The position numbers were made by a program, and so were the translations under genes. Source: an uncultured Vogesella sp. (GTDB taxonomy: Bacteria > Pseudomonadota > Gammaproteobacteria > Burkholderiales > Chromobacteriaceae). Taken from it: 9,999 nucleotides of DNA. The stretch is taken from NCBI GenBank assembly GCA_946479405.1, contig CAMLGD010000118.1, positions 1 to 9,999 on the forward strand, in the 5' to 3' direction. Positions 1 to 5,864 of this stretch are shown one piece after another; the first letter of the stretch is position 1; every line of letters starts with the position of its first letter. The notes under the pieces were generated by a model, which had not been told where the DNA came from, did not search any database, and saw nothing but the letters and a program-made list of their open reading frames with translations.

Positions 1-473
1 ACTTCAACCTGTGGGCGCACATGACGGTGCTGGAAAACATCATCGAAGCGCCGATCCACGTGCTGGGCATCTCCAAGGATGAAGCCATTGCCCGTGCGCG
101 CAAGTACCTGGAAAAGGTTGGCCTCAAGGGCGTGGAAGACAAGTACCCGTCGCACATGTCCGGCGGTCAGCAGCAGCGCGTGGCCATTGCCCGTGCGCTG
201 GCGATGGAGCCGGAAGTGATGCTGTTTGACGAGCCGACCTCGGCGCTGGACCCGGAACTGGTGGGCGAAGTGCTGCGCGTGATGCAGGATCTGGCCAAAG
301 AAGGCCGCACCATGGTGGTGGTGACCCACGAAATGGGCTTTGCCCGCGAAGTGTCCAACCACGTGATCTTCCTGCACCAGGGCCGCATCGAAGAACAGGG
401 CAACCCGAAGGAAGTGCTGGTCACGCCGAAGAGCGAACGCCTGGGTCAATTCCTGTCCGGCAGCCTGAAATAA
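1..473 (+). CDS. aotP: Basic amino acid (arginine/ornithine/histidine type) ABC transporter ATP-binding protein, 3' part
   Basis: This is the ATPase subunit of a polar amino acid importer. It would hydrolyse ATP on the cytoplasmic face to drive uptake of a basic amino acid delivered by a periplasmic binding protein. The gene is open at the left edge; the reading frame is already coding from base 3 ([13 protein letters not shown]), so the Walker A region and about 100 N-terminal residues lie outside. Counting from the Met at base 21, I see the signature SGGQQQR (residues 47-53), Walker B VMLFDE (66-71, catalytic E71), the D-loop SALD (74-77) and the switch histidine H103 in [10 protein letters not shown]. 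The ending FLSGSLK is typical of AotP/HisP proteins. The next gene encodes an ArgR-type AraC regulator, the order known from Pseudomonas aotJQMOP-argR, which favours arginine/ornithine as substrate. The family call is very secure. The exact substrate is inferred from context; HisP or ArtP-like naming is possible. Confidence 0.93.
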   Translation, partial: FNLWAHMTVLENIIEAPIHVLGISKDEAIARARKYLEKVGLKGVEDKYPSHMSGGQQQRVAIARALAMEPEVMLFDEPTSALDPELVGEVLRVMQDLAKEGRTMVVVTHEMGFAREVSNHVIFLHQGRIEEQGNPKEVLVTPKSERLGQFLSGSLK

Positions 474-497
474 TCGCGGTCTTGCCTTGATTTGCCG

Positions 498-534
498 GAG
501 CCATGCTGGCTACAAAGTCAGCATGGCTCTTTCG
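498..534 (+). terminator. Intrinsic terminator after the ABC transporter gene
   Basis: An 11-bp perfect stem (GAGCCATGCTG at 498-508, CAGCATGGCTC at 519-529) with a 10-base loop is followed by a weak T-rich tail (tttcgtt). It sits 25 bases after the transporter stop and separates that gene from the araC-type regulator. The tail is not a pure T-run, so read-through into the regulator is possible. Confidence 0.75.
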
Positions 535-581
535 TTATTGCGCCACGGGGATACATAAAGCGGCAGCAAGCCCGTTTGCGG

Positions 582-610
582 TTGCCTCCATGCCGCGATC
601 ACGACACAAT
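582..610 (+). promoter_or_regulatory. Possible sigma70 promoter of the AraC-type regulator
   Basis: A TTGCCT element (582-587) and a CACAAT element (605-610) are separated by exactly 17 bases; each matches 4 of 6 consensus bases. The implied start of transcription near 617 leaves about 40 bases to the chosen ATG at 657. It would also exclude the upstream in-frame ATG at 609 as the translation start. The prediction is weak and rests on spacing plus the preceding terminator. Confidence 0.35.
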
Positions 611-656
611 GCGCTGCCTTCACCATCCCGCGACAACGCACCCCCTGCTACCGGAT

Positions 657-1649
657 ATGGTCACCAATACCTCCAGCAACAAACCCGTACGCTTCGGCTT
701 CCTGCTGCTGCCCAACGCCTCGCTGGCCGATTTCGGTATCGCCACCGAGGTGCTGACCCGCGCCAACCAACTGGCCGAACGCAGGGTGTATGAATTCCTG
801 CCGCTGTCGCTGTCCGGGGAAATGGTCACCATGAGCAACGGCCTGAAAATGCCGGTAGACCTGCCGCTGGCGCATGCGCCCAAGCTGGATGCGCTGGTGG
901 TGCTGGCCGACGAAGTGGGGCTGGATGTGCCGGGCGAAGATCTGTCCAAAGCCATCAGCAGCCAGCTGACCGAGCAGACCGCGCTGATCGGCATCGGTTG
1001 TGGCAGCTACTGGCTGGCACGCGCCGGCCTGTTGGGCGGCCATCGCGCCACCATCCACTGGCAGGAAATCAACCGGCTGACCGAAGAGTTCCCGGATGTG
1101 ATCGTGTCGTCCAATCTGTACGAGATGGACGGCAACCGCATGAGCAGCGCCGGTGGCGCCGCCACCTACGATTTCATGATGGGCCTGGTTGCGGCCAACC
1201 TGGGCCATGAATTTGCCGCCCAGCTATCCGAAGTGTTCAGCATGGAGCGGCTGCGCCCCGGCACCGAGCGGCAGCGCATCCCGCTGGCCACCCGTATCGG
1301 CGGCAGCCAGCCCAAGCTCACCGAGGCGGTAAGCCTGATGGAAGCCAATATCGAGGAGCCGCTGACCACCGACGACATCGCCTACTACGTCGGGGTGTCG
1401 CGCCGCCAGCTGGAGCGCCTGTTCAAGCAATACCTGGGCACCGTGCCATCCAAATACTATCTGGAGCTGCGGCTGAACCGCGCACGCCAGCTGCTGCAGC
1501 AGACCAGCAAATCCATCGTGCAGATCGGCCTGGCCTGCGGCTTTTCCAGCGGCCCGCATTTTTCCAGCACCTATCGCAGCCACTTTGGCATTACCCCGCG
1601 CGAAGAGCGTGCCCAGCGCAGCAACCCGTCGGACAATAAAGCGAGCTGA
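657..1649 (+). CDS. argR: AraC-family transcriptional regulator with GATase1/DJ-1-like N-domain, ArgR-type
   Basis: This is a 330-residue cytoplasmic activator/repressor. Residues about 10-170 form a DJ-1/PfpI-like sensing domain, with a Cys at the usual nucleophile-elbow position (C115 in GIGCGSYW) and the family segment AGLLGGHRATIHW. Residues about 222-318 form the two-helix-turn-helix AraC DNA-binding domain, including SRRQLERLFKQYLG and IGLACGFSSGPHFSSTYR. From memory the C-terminal half is strikingly close to Pseudomonas aeruginosa ArgR, the AraC-type arginine regulator unrelated to Escherichia coli ArgR, and the gene follows an AotP-like ATPase just as argR follows aotP. The likely role is control of arginine/ornithine uptake and catabolism. 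I chose ATG 657 because it gives the family length. The open frame extends back to 492, but that would translate the upstream terminator hairpin; ATG 609 is a less likely alternative. No strong Shine-Dalgarno precedes 657. Related glycine-betaine/carnitine regulators (GbdR/CdhR) share the fold and are the main alternative. Confidence 0.88.
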   Translation: MVTNTSSNKPVRFGFLLLPNASLADFGIATEVLTRANQLAERRVYEFLPLSLSGEMVTMSNGLKMPVDLPLAHAPKLDALVVLADEVGLDVPGEDLSKAISSQLTEQTALIGIGCGSYWLARAGLLGGHRATIHWQEINRLTEEFPDVIVSSNLYEMDGNRMSSAGGAATYDFMMGLVAANLGHEFAAQLSEVFSMERLRPGTERQRIPLATRIGGSQPKLTEAVSLMEANIEEPLTTDDIAYYVGVSRRQLERLFKQYLGTVPSKYYLELRLNRARQLLQQTSKSIVQIGLACGFSSGPHFSSTYRSHFGITPREERAQRSNPSDNKAS

Positions 1650-1666
1650 CCGCGTTACTGCCAGAC

Positions 1667-1695
1667 ACAGGGCGGCCACGGTCGCCCTGTTTTTC
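1667..1695 (+). terminator. Intrinsic terminator after argR
   Basis: A perfect 8-bp stem (ACAGGGCG 1667-1674, CGCCCTGT 1683-1690) with an 8-base loop runs into five Ts. It lies 18 bases past the regulator stop and isolates it from the MarR operon. Confidence 0.88.
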
Positions 1696-1798
1696 ATTCC
1701 CCTCCCTCTCCTGCCCGTTCCCAGCACTACCACCTCCCCCCAGCCGCTACGTCAGCATTTGTTCTGAATTTCTGAAGAAGCATCTCAAAAAAGCTTGA

Positions 1799-1827
1799 TT
1801 GCCATTAGTTTGAACCAGAACTATTCT
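1799..1827 (+). promoter_or_regulatory. Sigma70 promoter of the marR-b561-yceI-yceI operon
   Basis: The -35 element TTGCCA (1799-1804, 5/6 consensus) and the -10 element TATTCT (1822-1827, 4/6) are separated by 17 bases, in an AT-rich island that contrasts with the GC-rich surroundings. Transcription should start near 1834, about 26 bases before the marR ATG. This is the only good promoter upstream of the four-gene unit. Confidence 0.7.
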
Positions 1828-1840
1828 TGTCGGAACTAAT
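1804..1840 (+). promoter_or_regulatory. Probable MarR operator: three ATTAGTT/AACTAWT half-sites over the core promoter
   Basis: ATTAGTT (1804-1810) faces AACTATT (1819-1825, 6 of 7 complementary), making an inverted repeat with an 8-base centre. A second perfect complement, AACTAAT, lies at 1834-1840. The three half-sites begin exactly 15 bases apart, in the spacer, over the -10 and at the predicted transcription start. This is the expected place for a MarR-type autorepressor to block RNA polymerase. The repeats are seen directly; binding by the adjacent MarR protein is inferred. Confidence 0.55.
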
Positions 1841-1859
1841 CAGGCAGCCAGGAATCCAT

Positions 1860-2312
1860 ATGCCACAAGCCTCCATGGTGCCGCGTACCCGCGATCTGAT
1901 TCGCGAACTGGTACGTGCCTACCAGGCGTTCGAGCAGCGCTCCAACAACCGCATCCGCCTGCATGGTCTGACCCATGCCCAGTTCGATGTGATTGCCACC
2001 CTGGGCAACACCCAGGGCATGAGCTGCAAGACGCTGTCGGAAAAAACGCTGATCACCAAAGGCACATTGACGGGTGTTCTCGACCGTTTGCTGGAAAAAG
2101 AACTGATCAGCCGCACCGTGGATGCCAATGACCGCCGCAGCCTGTTTGTGGCGCTGACCCCCAGTGGCGAGGCCCTGTTCCACAAGGCCTTCCCCGATGT
2201 GGCCGGCCATTTGCGCCAAGCCTTTGACCACATGAGCGATGCCGAACTGGCCCAGGCCACCGCCTTGCTACACCAGCTGCGCACCGCACTTGATAACCAC
2301 CAGGAATCTTGA
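1860..2312 (+). CDS. MarR-family transcriptional regulator
   Basis: A 150-residue winged-helix DNA-binding protein, probably a dimeric autorepressor of this operon. The HTH spans about residues 53-80 (TLSEKTLITKGTLTGVLDRL), and the wing carries the MarR signature DANDRRSLFVALTPSG (88-103). The flanking N- and C-terminal helices (10-35, 115-145) fit the dimerisation region. ATG 1860 is preceded by AGGA at about 7 bases, which beats the TTG at 1827; that TTG lies in the -10 box. The stop codon abuts the ATG of the cytochrome b561 gene, so the two are translationally linked. The only cysteine is C56, in the HTH, not at the N-terminal position used by OhrR-type peroxide sensors, so the inducing signal is unknown. 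The operon context suggests an oxidative or membrane-acting signal, which is inference. The family call is firm. Confidence 0.93.
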   Translation: MPQASMVPRTRDLIRELVRAYQAFEQRSNNRIRLHGLTHAQFDVIATLGNTQGMSCKTLSEKTLITKGTLTGVLDRLLEKELISRTVDANDRRSLFVALTPSGEALFHKAFPDVAGHLRQAFDHMSDAELAQATALLHQLRTALDNHQES

Positions 2313-2852
2313 ATGAGCAACGCCAAAACACGCTACAGCACCGCACAGATCCTGCTGCACTGGCTGATGGCCGCCCTGCTGATCGGCACCTTTCTGTTTG
2401 GCAACTACCTTGCCGACCTGCCGCTGTCGCCGGCCAAGTTCCATCTGATCAGCTACCACAAATGGCTGGGCATCAGCCTGCTGGCCCTGCTGCTGCTGCG
2501 CGTACTGGTTCGCCTGAGCAAGCGCGCCCCGGCGCTGCCCGCCGGCATGAGCAGTGCCGCCCGTGCACTGGCGCATATCGGCCATGCCACGCTGTATCTG
2601 CTGATGCTGCTGATTCCGCTGTCCGGCTGGCTGATGAGTTCGGCCTACGGCTTCCCGGTAGTGCTGTTTGGCGTACTGCCGCTGCCGGACCTGATCGCGG
2701 CCAACCCTGCGCTGGCGGAACAACTGAAAGCCGCACACGGTCTGTTGAACAACGTACTGGTGATCGTGGTGGTGGCCCATGTGCTGGCTGCCCTGAAACA
2801 CCAGTTCATCGACAAGGACGGCCTGCTCGAACGCATGAGCCTGCGCCGCTGA
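2313..2852 (+). CDS. yceJ: Cytochrome b561 family membrane protein (YceJ/LcoA-like)
   Basis: A 179-residue inner-membrane di-haem b-type cytochrome. Hydrophobic segments lie at about residues 12-32, 47-66, 88-107 and 142-163. Histidines suited to haem ligation sit in helices 1 (LLHWLMAA), 2 (YHKWLG), 3 (HIGHATLY) and 4 (AAHGLLNN, VVVAHVLAALKHQF), the pattern of CybB/YceJ proteins. Family members move electrons between the quinone pool and a partner. In E. coli yceJ precedes yceI, and in Burkholderia the equivalent gene (lcoA) is linked to the secreted lipocalin bcnA and protects against lipid peroxidation. Here too it is followed directly by two yceI-family genes. The start abuts the marR stop, with AGGAA about 8 bases upstream inside marR; 20 bases separate its stop from the first yceI gene. 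Family assignment is firm. The redox partner is inferred from gene order. Confidence 0.93.
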   Translation: MSNAKTRYSTAQILLHWLMAALLIGTFLFGNYLADLPLSPAKFHLISYHKWLGISLLALLLLRVLVRLSKRAPALPAGMSSAARALAHIGHATLYLLMLLIPLSGWLMSSAYGFPVVLFGVLPLPDLIAANPALAEQLKAAHGLLNNVLVIVVVAHVLAALKHQFIDKDGLLERMSLRR

Positions 2853-2872
2853 CACCCACAGGAACCCGACTG

Positions 2873-3412
2873 ATGAAACACGCACTACTGCTGCTGCCAT
2901 TGCTGGCCACCCCCGCTTTCGCCCAATCGGTAGACCAGGCCAAGAGCCAGATGGTCTTCACCATGAAACAGATGGGCGTGCCGGTTTCCGGCAGCTTCAA
3001 GAAATTTGCGGCCAACGTGTCGTTCAACCCGGCGCAGCCGGAAACCGGCAAGGCAGATATCAGCATCGATATCAACAGCATCAGCCTGCCCACCGCCGAG
3101 GCCAATGCCGAAGCGCGCAAGAAGGACTGGTTCAACAGCGCCCAGTTTCCGCAGGCACGCTTCGTGTCCAGCAGCATCAAGGCGCTAGGCAACAACCGCT
3201 TCCAGGTAAGCGGCAAGCTGACGCTCAAGGGTATTACCCGCGACATCAGCGCCCCGTTCCAGGTAACGGCGCAAGGCAAATTGCTAACAGTGGACGGCGC
3301 CATTCCGCTGTCGCGCCTGGCATTCAAGATAGGTGAAGGCAGCTGGAGCGACACCAGCACCGTTGCCGACAACGTCGACCTCAAGTTCCGCCTTGTGCTG
3401 AACAACGCATGA
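2873..3412 (+). CDS. YceI-family periplasmic lipocalin-like protein, first copy
   Basis: A 179-residue exported beta-barrel protein. A signal peptide is evident (MKHALL, hydrophobic core, cleavage after AFA at residue 17). The mature part has the YceI layout: a first strand block ending in the VSGSFKKF turn (about 36-46), an alternating strand KADISIDINSIS, then RKKDWFNSAQFPQARFVSSSI and the late motif SGKLTLKGITRDISAPF. Members bind polyisoprenoids such as octaprenyl phosphate or ubiquinone-8 in a hydrophobic tunnel; Burkholderia BcnA also captures antibiotics outside the cell. Relative to the next gene this copy has lost the canonical D-x-x-H-T N-terminal motif, so it is the divergent member of the pair. 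AGGAA precedes the ATG by about 8 bases. The terminal ATGA overlaps a possible upstream start of the second copy. Secure as a YceI-like protein; the ligand is unknown. Confidence 0.92.
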   Translation: MKHALLLLPLLATPAFAQSVDQAKSQMVFTMKQMGVPVSGSFKKFAANVSFNPAQPETGKADISIDINSISLPTAEANAEARKKDWFNSAQFPQARFVSSSIKALGNNRFQVSGKLTLKGITRDISAPFQVTAQGKLLTVDGAIPLSRLAFKIGEGSWSDTSTVADNVDLKFRLVLNNA

Positions 3413-3427
3413 TTATCCTTACCCACT

Positions 3428-3431
3428 GGAG
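3428..3431 (+). promoter_or_regulatory. Ribosome binding site that decides the second yceI start
   Basis: GGAG lies 7 bases before ATG 3439. The alternative ATG at 3409 (in the ATGA overlap with the preceding gene) has no Shine-Dalgarno and would put ten residues, including TWH-type polar ones, before the signal peptide. Confidence 0.7.
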
Positions 3432-3438
3432 AAACCCG

Positions 3439-4026
3439 ATGATCCGTACCGCTCTGTTCGCTGCCCTGTTTGCTTCCGCCGGCGTTGCCGTTGCTGCCCC
3501 GGCCAACTATGACGTAGACCCGACCCACACCTTCGCCGGCTACGAAGTGAACCATCTGGGCCTGTCGCTGCAACACGGCACCTTCACCAAGGTCAGCGGC
3601 AAGCTGAGCGTGGACGAAGCCGCCAAGAAAGGCAGCGTGGATGTCAGCATCGACGCCAACTCGCTGCAGACTTTCCTCGGCGATCGCGACACCCATCTGA
3701 AGAGCGCCGATTTCTTCAACGTGGCCAAGTTCCCGACCCTGACCTACAAGTCCACCGCTGTGGTGTTCAAGGGTGACAAGCCGGCCACCGTACAAGGCAA
3801 CCTGACCCTGCTGGGCGTGACCAAGCCGGTTACCCTGACCCTGGCCCGCGTCAGCAAGGGCAAGAACCCGATGACCGGCGTGGAAACCTGGGGTGCCAAC
3901 GCCGTGGCTACCATCAAGCGCTCCGAGTTCGGCATGAAGACCTTCGTACCGGCCATCGGCGACGAAGTGAAGCTGAACATCACACTGGAAGCCACCGCGG
4001 CACAGGGCGCCCAGGCAGCACAGTAA
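3439..4026 (+). CDS. yceI: YceI-family periplasmic lipocalin-like protein, second copy
   Basis: A 195-residue exported protein with a signal peptide (MIRTALFAALFASAGVAVA, cleavage about residue 19-20). It carries the canonical YceI motifs: NYDVDPTHTFAGYEVNHLGLS near the mature N-terminus, GTFTKVSGKLSVD, the DANSLQTFLGDRDTHLKSADFF segment described here by its key residues R, D, H and the FF pair, KFPTLTYKS, and GNLTLLGVTKPVTLTL. Family members are soluble periplasmic isoprenoid-binding barrels. In E. coli, YceI is base-inducible and sits next to the b561 gene yceJ. This copy ends in an Ala/Gln-rich tail (EATAAQGAQAAQ). It is the last gene of the operon and runs straight into the 4044-4075 terminator. 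With the b561 protein it could act as a periplasmic carrier of a reducible prenyl lipid or antioxidant, which is inference from the linkage. Confidence 0.95.
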   Translation: MIRTALFAALFASAGVAVAAPANYDVDPTHTFAGYEVNHLGLSLQHGTFTKVSGKLSVDEAAKKGSVDVSIDANSLQTFLGDRDTHLKSADFFNVAKFPTLTYKSTAVVFKGDKPATVQGNLTLLGVTKPVTLTLARVSKGKNPMTGVETWGANAVATIKRSEFGMKTFVPAIGDEVKLNITLEATAAQGAQAAQ

Positions 4027-4043
4027 GCCACCCGACGGCGATG

Positions 4044-4075
4044 AAAAAACCGCAGCGTTACGCTGCGGTTTTTTT
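4044..4075. terminator. Bidirectional intrinsic terminator between convergent genes
   Basis: An 8-bp GC stem (CCGCAGCG 4050-4057, CGCTGCGG 4061-4068) with a TTA loop is flanked by six As on the left and seven Ts on the right. It is therefore a strong terminator for the yceI operon and also reads as one on the minus strand for the EAL gene, whose stop is 68 bases away. Confidence 0.93.
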
Positions 4076-4143
4076 ACATCCGGCAAGGGTTGGCCGCAGG
4101 CTGCGTCACCACCACAATGACCGACGCCTGGCCAACGGCAGAC

Positions 4144-5784
4144 TCAGCCCGCCGCCAACACCTGCAGCAGCTCCTCCAGCAGCATCGGCCGATAAAAATG
4201 ATAGCCCTGCGCGTACTGGCAACCCAGCTCGCGTACACAAGACGCCTGCGCGGCTGTCTCCACCCCCTCCGCCACCACACTGCAGTCCAATGCCTGCGCC
4301 AGTCCCACCAGGCCCTGCACGATCTGCGCATCGATACCACGACGCGCAATATCGGTAACAAAGCTGCGGTCAATCTTGATCACCCCGGCGCGCAGCCGCT
4401 TCAGATACGACAGCGAGGCATAACCGACGCCAAAATCATCCACCGCCAGCCGGGTGCCCATCGCGCGCAGCTTGGCGATCGCCTGCTCCACCCCGGCATT
4501 GAGCGTCGCCATCGACGTTTCCGTCACCTCGATCTCGATATTGGCGGCCAGGTCCGGCTGCTGCTGCAGCAACTGGTACAGATAGGCCGGTACATCGGCA
4601 TCCAGGCTCTGGCCGGACAGGTTGAACGACAGCACAAAATCCGGTTGCCGCGCCACCAGCTGCCGCGCGGCGGCCAGCATCCGGCTGATCACCCAGCGAT
4701 CCAGTTCGGCCGCCAGTCCCATGCGCTCGGCCACCGGCACAAAAAAACCGGGCGACAGGGCACCCACGGTGGCACCGGGCCAGCGCAACAGCGCCTCCGC
4801 CCCGACGATACGCAGCCCAGCCACCTCCACCCGCGGTTGGAACAACAGCTCCAGCTCGCCATTACGGATCACATCCGCCAGGTTGTGCTCGGCATAACGC
4901 GCCGCCTGCAGCGCTGGGTAGTCCGCCGCCTGCAATTGCAACAGCCGCCGCGGATTGCCGGCGCTGGCAAAGTTCAGGTGCAGGGCACTGGCCTCCAGCA
5001 GCGTGGCGCCATCCAGCCGGTAATGATCGGCCTGGGCCCAGTCGATCTGCAGCCGCAGCACGCTGGTGGTGTAGTTAAGGCTGATGCTGCCCAGCGCCAC
5101 GCTGTAACGCTGCTGCAGCTGGTCAAAGTCGCCCTCGCTCAGATGCGGCAACTCGAGCAATGCCCAGCAACCATCCGACCAGCTGTAAACCAACCCATGC
5201 TCCGCCAGCGGTTGCAGCCGGGCATATAGCGCCTGCTGCAGCTGCTGCAATTCCTGTGGCCGCAGCCGCATGGACAGCGCCAGGTAGCTGTCCAGCTTCA
5301 ATAGCGTCACCCGCACCGGCTGCCGGTCCCGCTGCTCGGCCTGTAGCCGGGCCTGCAACTGCTGGCGATTGAGCAGACCGCTCCCCGGTGGCGTGCTCGC
5401 TGCCGGTCGCAGCGGATGCATGCTCGTTGCCACCGTGGCAAGCAGCCGGTCCAGATCCACCGGCTTGCTCAGTAAATGCTCCACCGCCAGCGCCCGGCTG
5501 CGCAGCTGCTGCTGGCTGTCAGCATGTGCCGTCAGCAGAATGAAAGGGGTATCGGCGATACCGGCATCGGCTCGCACCGCCTCCAGCAAGGCCAGGCCAT
5601 CCATGTGCGCCAGGGCCATATCGCTGATCACCAGCTCCGGCCGCTCGCTGCGAATCAGTGATAGCGCGCTGCGGCCGCTATCTGCTTCCAGCACGCGATA
5701 GCCGGCAAACTGCAATTCTTCGCACAGCAGCAGGCGAGTCGTGTCGTCGCCTTCGACGCAGAGCACAGTCTGCAGATCAGACAT
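4144..5784 (-). CDS. Response regulator with REC, degenerate GGDEF-like and EAL (c-di-GMP phosphodiesterase) domains
   Basis: A 546-residue cytoplasmic protein expected to lower c-di-GMP in response to phosphorylation or protein contact. REC domain (about 5-120): phospho-acceptor D55 (VISDMAL), T85 and K107 (LSKP) are present. The metal-binding acidic pair, however, reads E11-G12 (VEGDD) instead of two acids. The middle part (about 140-290) looks like a decayed GGDEF domain, with SWSDGCWALL (201-210) where the active-site loop would be. EAL domain (about 300-546): E330 (EALLRW), N388 (FNLSGQ), E419 (IEVTET), D449/D450 in DDFGVGY, K470 (VIKIDRSF), E506 (VAEGVET) and Q526 (QGYHF) are all present, with spacing close to known active EAL enzymes, so catalysis is predicted. 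ATG 5784 has GGGAG 6 bases upstream; the frame extends 20 codons further without support. The FMN-protein gene lies 80 bases upstream and may share its transcript. No sensor kinase lies nearby. Confidence 0.93.
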   Translation of the reverse strand: MSDLQTVLCVEGDDTTRLLLCEELQFAGYRVLEADSGRSALSLIRSERPELVISDMALAHMDGLALLEAVRADAGIADTPFILLTAHADSQQQLRSRALAVEHLLSKPVDLDRLLATVATSMHPLRPAASTPPGSGLLNRQQLQARLQAEQRDRQPVRVTLLKLDSYLALSMRLRPQELQQLQQALYARLQPLAEHGLVYSWSDGCWALLELPHLSEGDFDQLQQRYSVALGSISLNYTTSVLRLQIDWAQADHYRLDGATLLEASALHLNFASAGNPRRLLQLQAADYPALQAARYAEHNLADVIRNGELELLFQPRVEVAGLRIVGAEALLRWPGATVGALSPGFFVPVAERMGLAAELDRWVISRMLAAARQLVARQPDFVLSFNLSGQSLDADVPAYLYQLLQQQPDLAANIEIEVTETSMATLNAGVEQAIAKLRAMGTRLAVDDFGVGYASLSYLKRLRAGVIKIDRSFVTDIARRGIDAQIVQGLVGLAQALDCSVVAEGVETAAQASCVRELGCQYAQGYHFYRPMLLEELLQVLAAG

Positions 5785-5790
5785 GATTTT

Positions 5791-5795
5791 CTCCC
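5791..5795 (-). promoter_or_regulatory. Ribosome binding site of the EAL regulator
   Basis: Read on the minus strand, GGGAG sits 6 bases before the ATG at 5784. It fixes the start at MSDLQTVL rather than the longer upstream frame. Confidence 0.7.
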
Positions 5796-5864
5796 GGCCG
5801 GACAACCGCAACACAAGTTGGCCGCAGTCCCGGCGGCAACACAATCAGTGGCCGATGGCCCGTG

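Noticed and set aside
492..656. N-terminal extension of the AraC-type regulator (open frame from 492)
   Set aside because: It would translate through the transporter's terminator hairpin and the possible promoter; family length and motifs begin at ATG 657.
2806..4086. Long minus-strand open frame opposite the YceI genes
   Set aside because: The plus strand has two YceI proteins with signal peptides and Shine-Dalgarno sites; the minus frame would start in the terminator and resembles nothing.
4089..4136. Imperfect inverted repeat (GTTGGCC ... GGCCAAC) just after the EAL gene stop
   Set aside because: The arms are interrupted and 34 bases apart with no T-run; the strong hairpin at 4044-4075 already explains termination.
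4090..5229. Long plus-strand open frame opposite the EAL gene
   Set aside because: It is a GC-skewed shadow: rich in His, Gln, Arg and Pro, with no Shine-Dalgarno and no family resemblance, while the minus strand encodes a clear REC-EAL protein.
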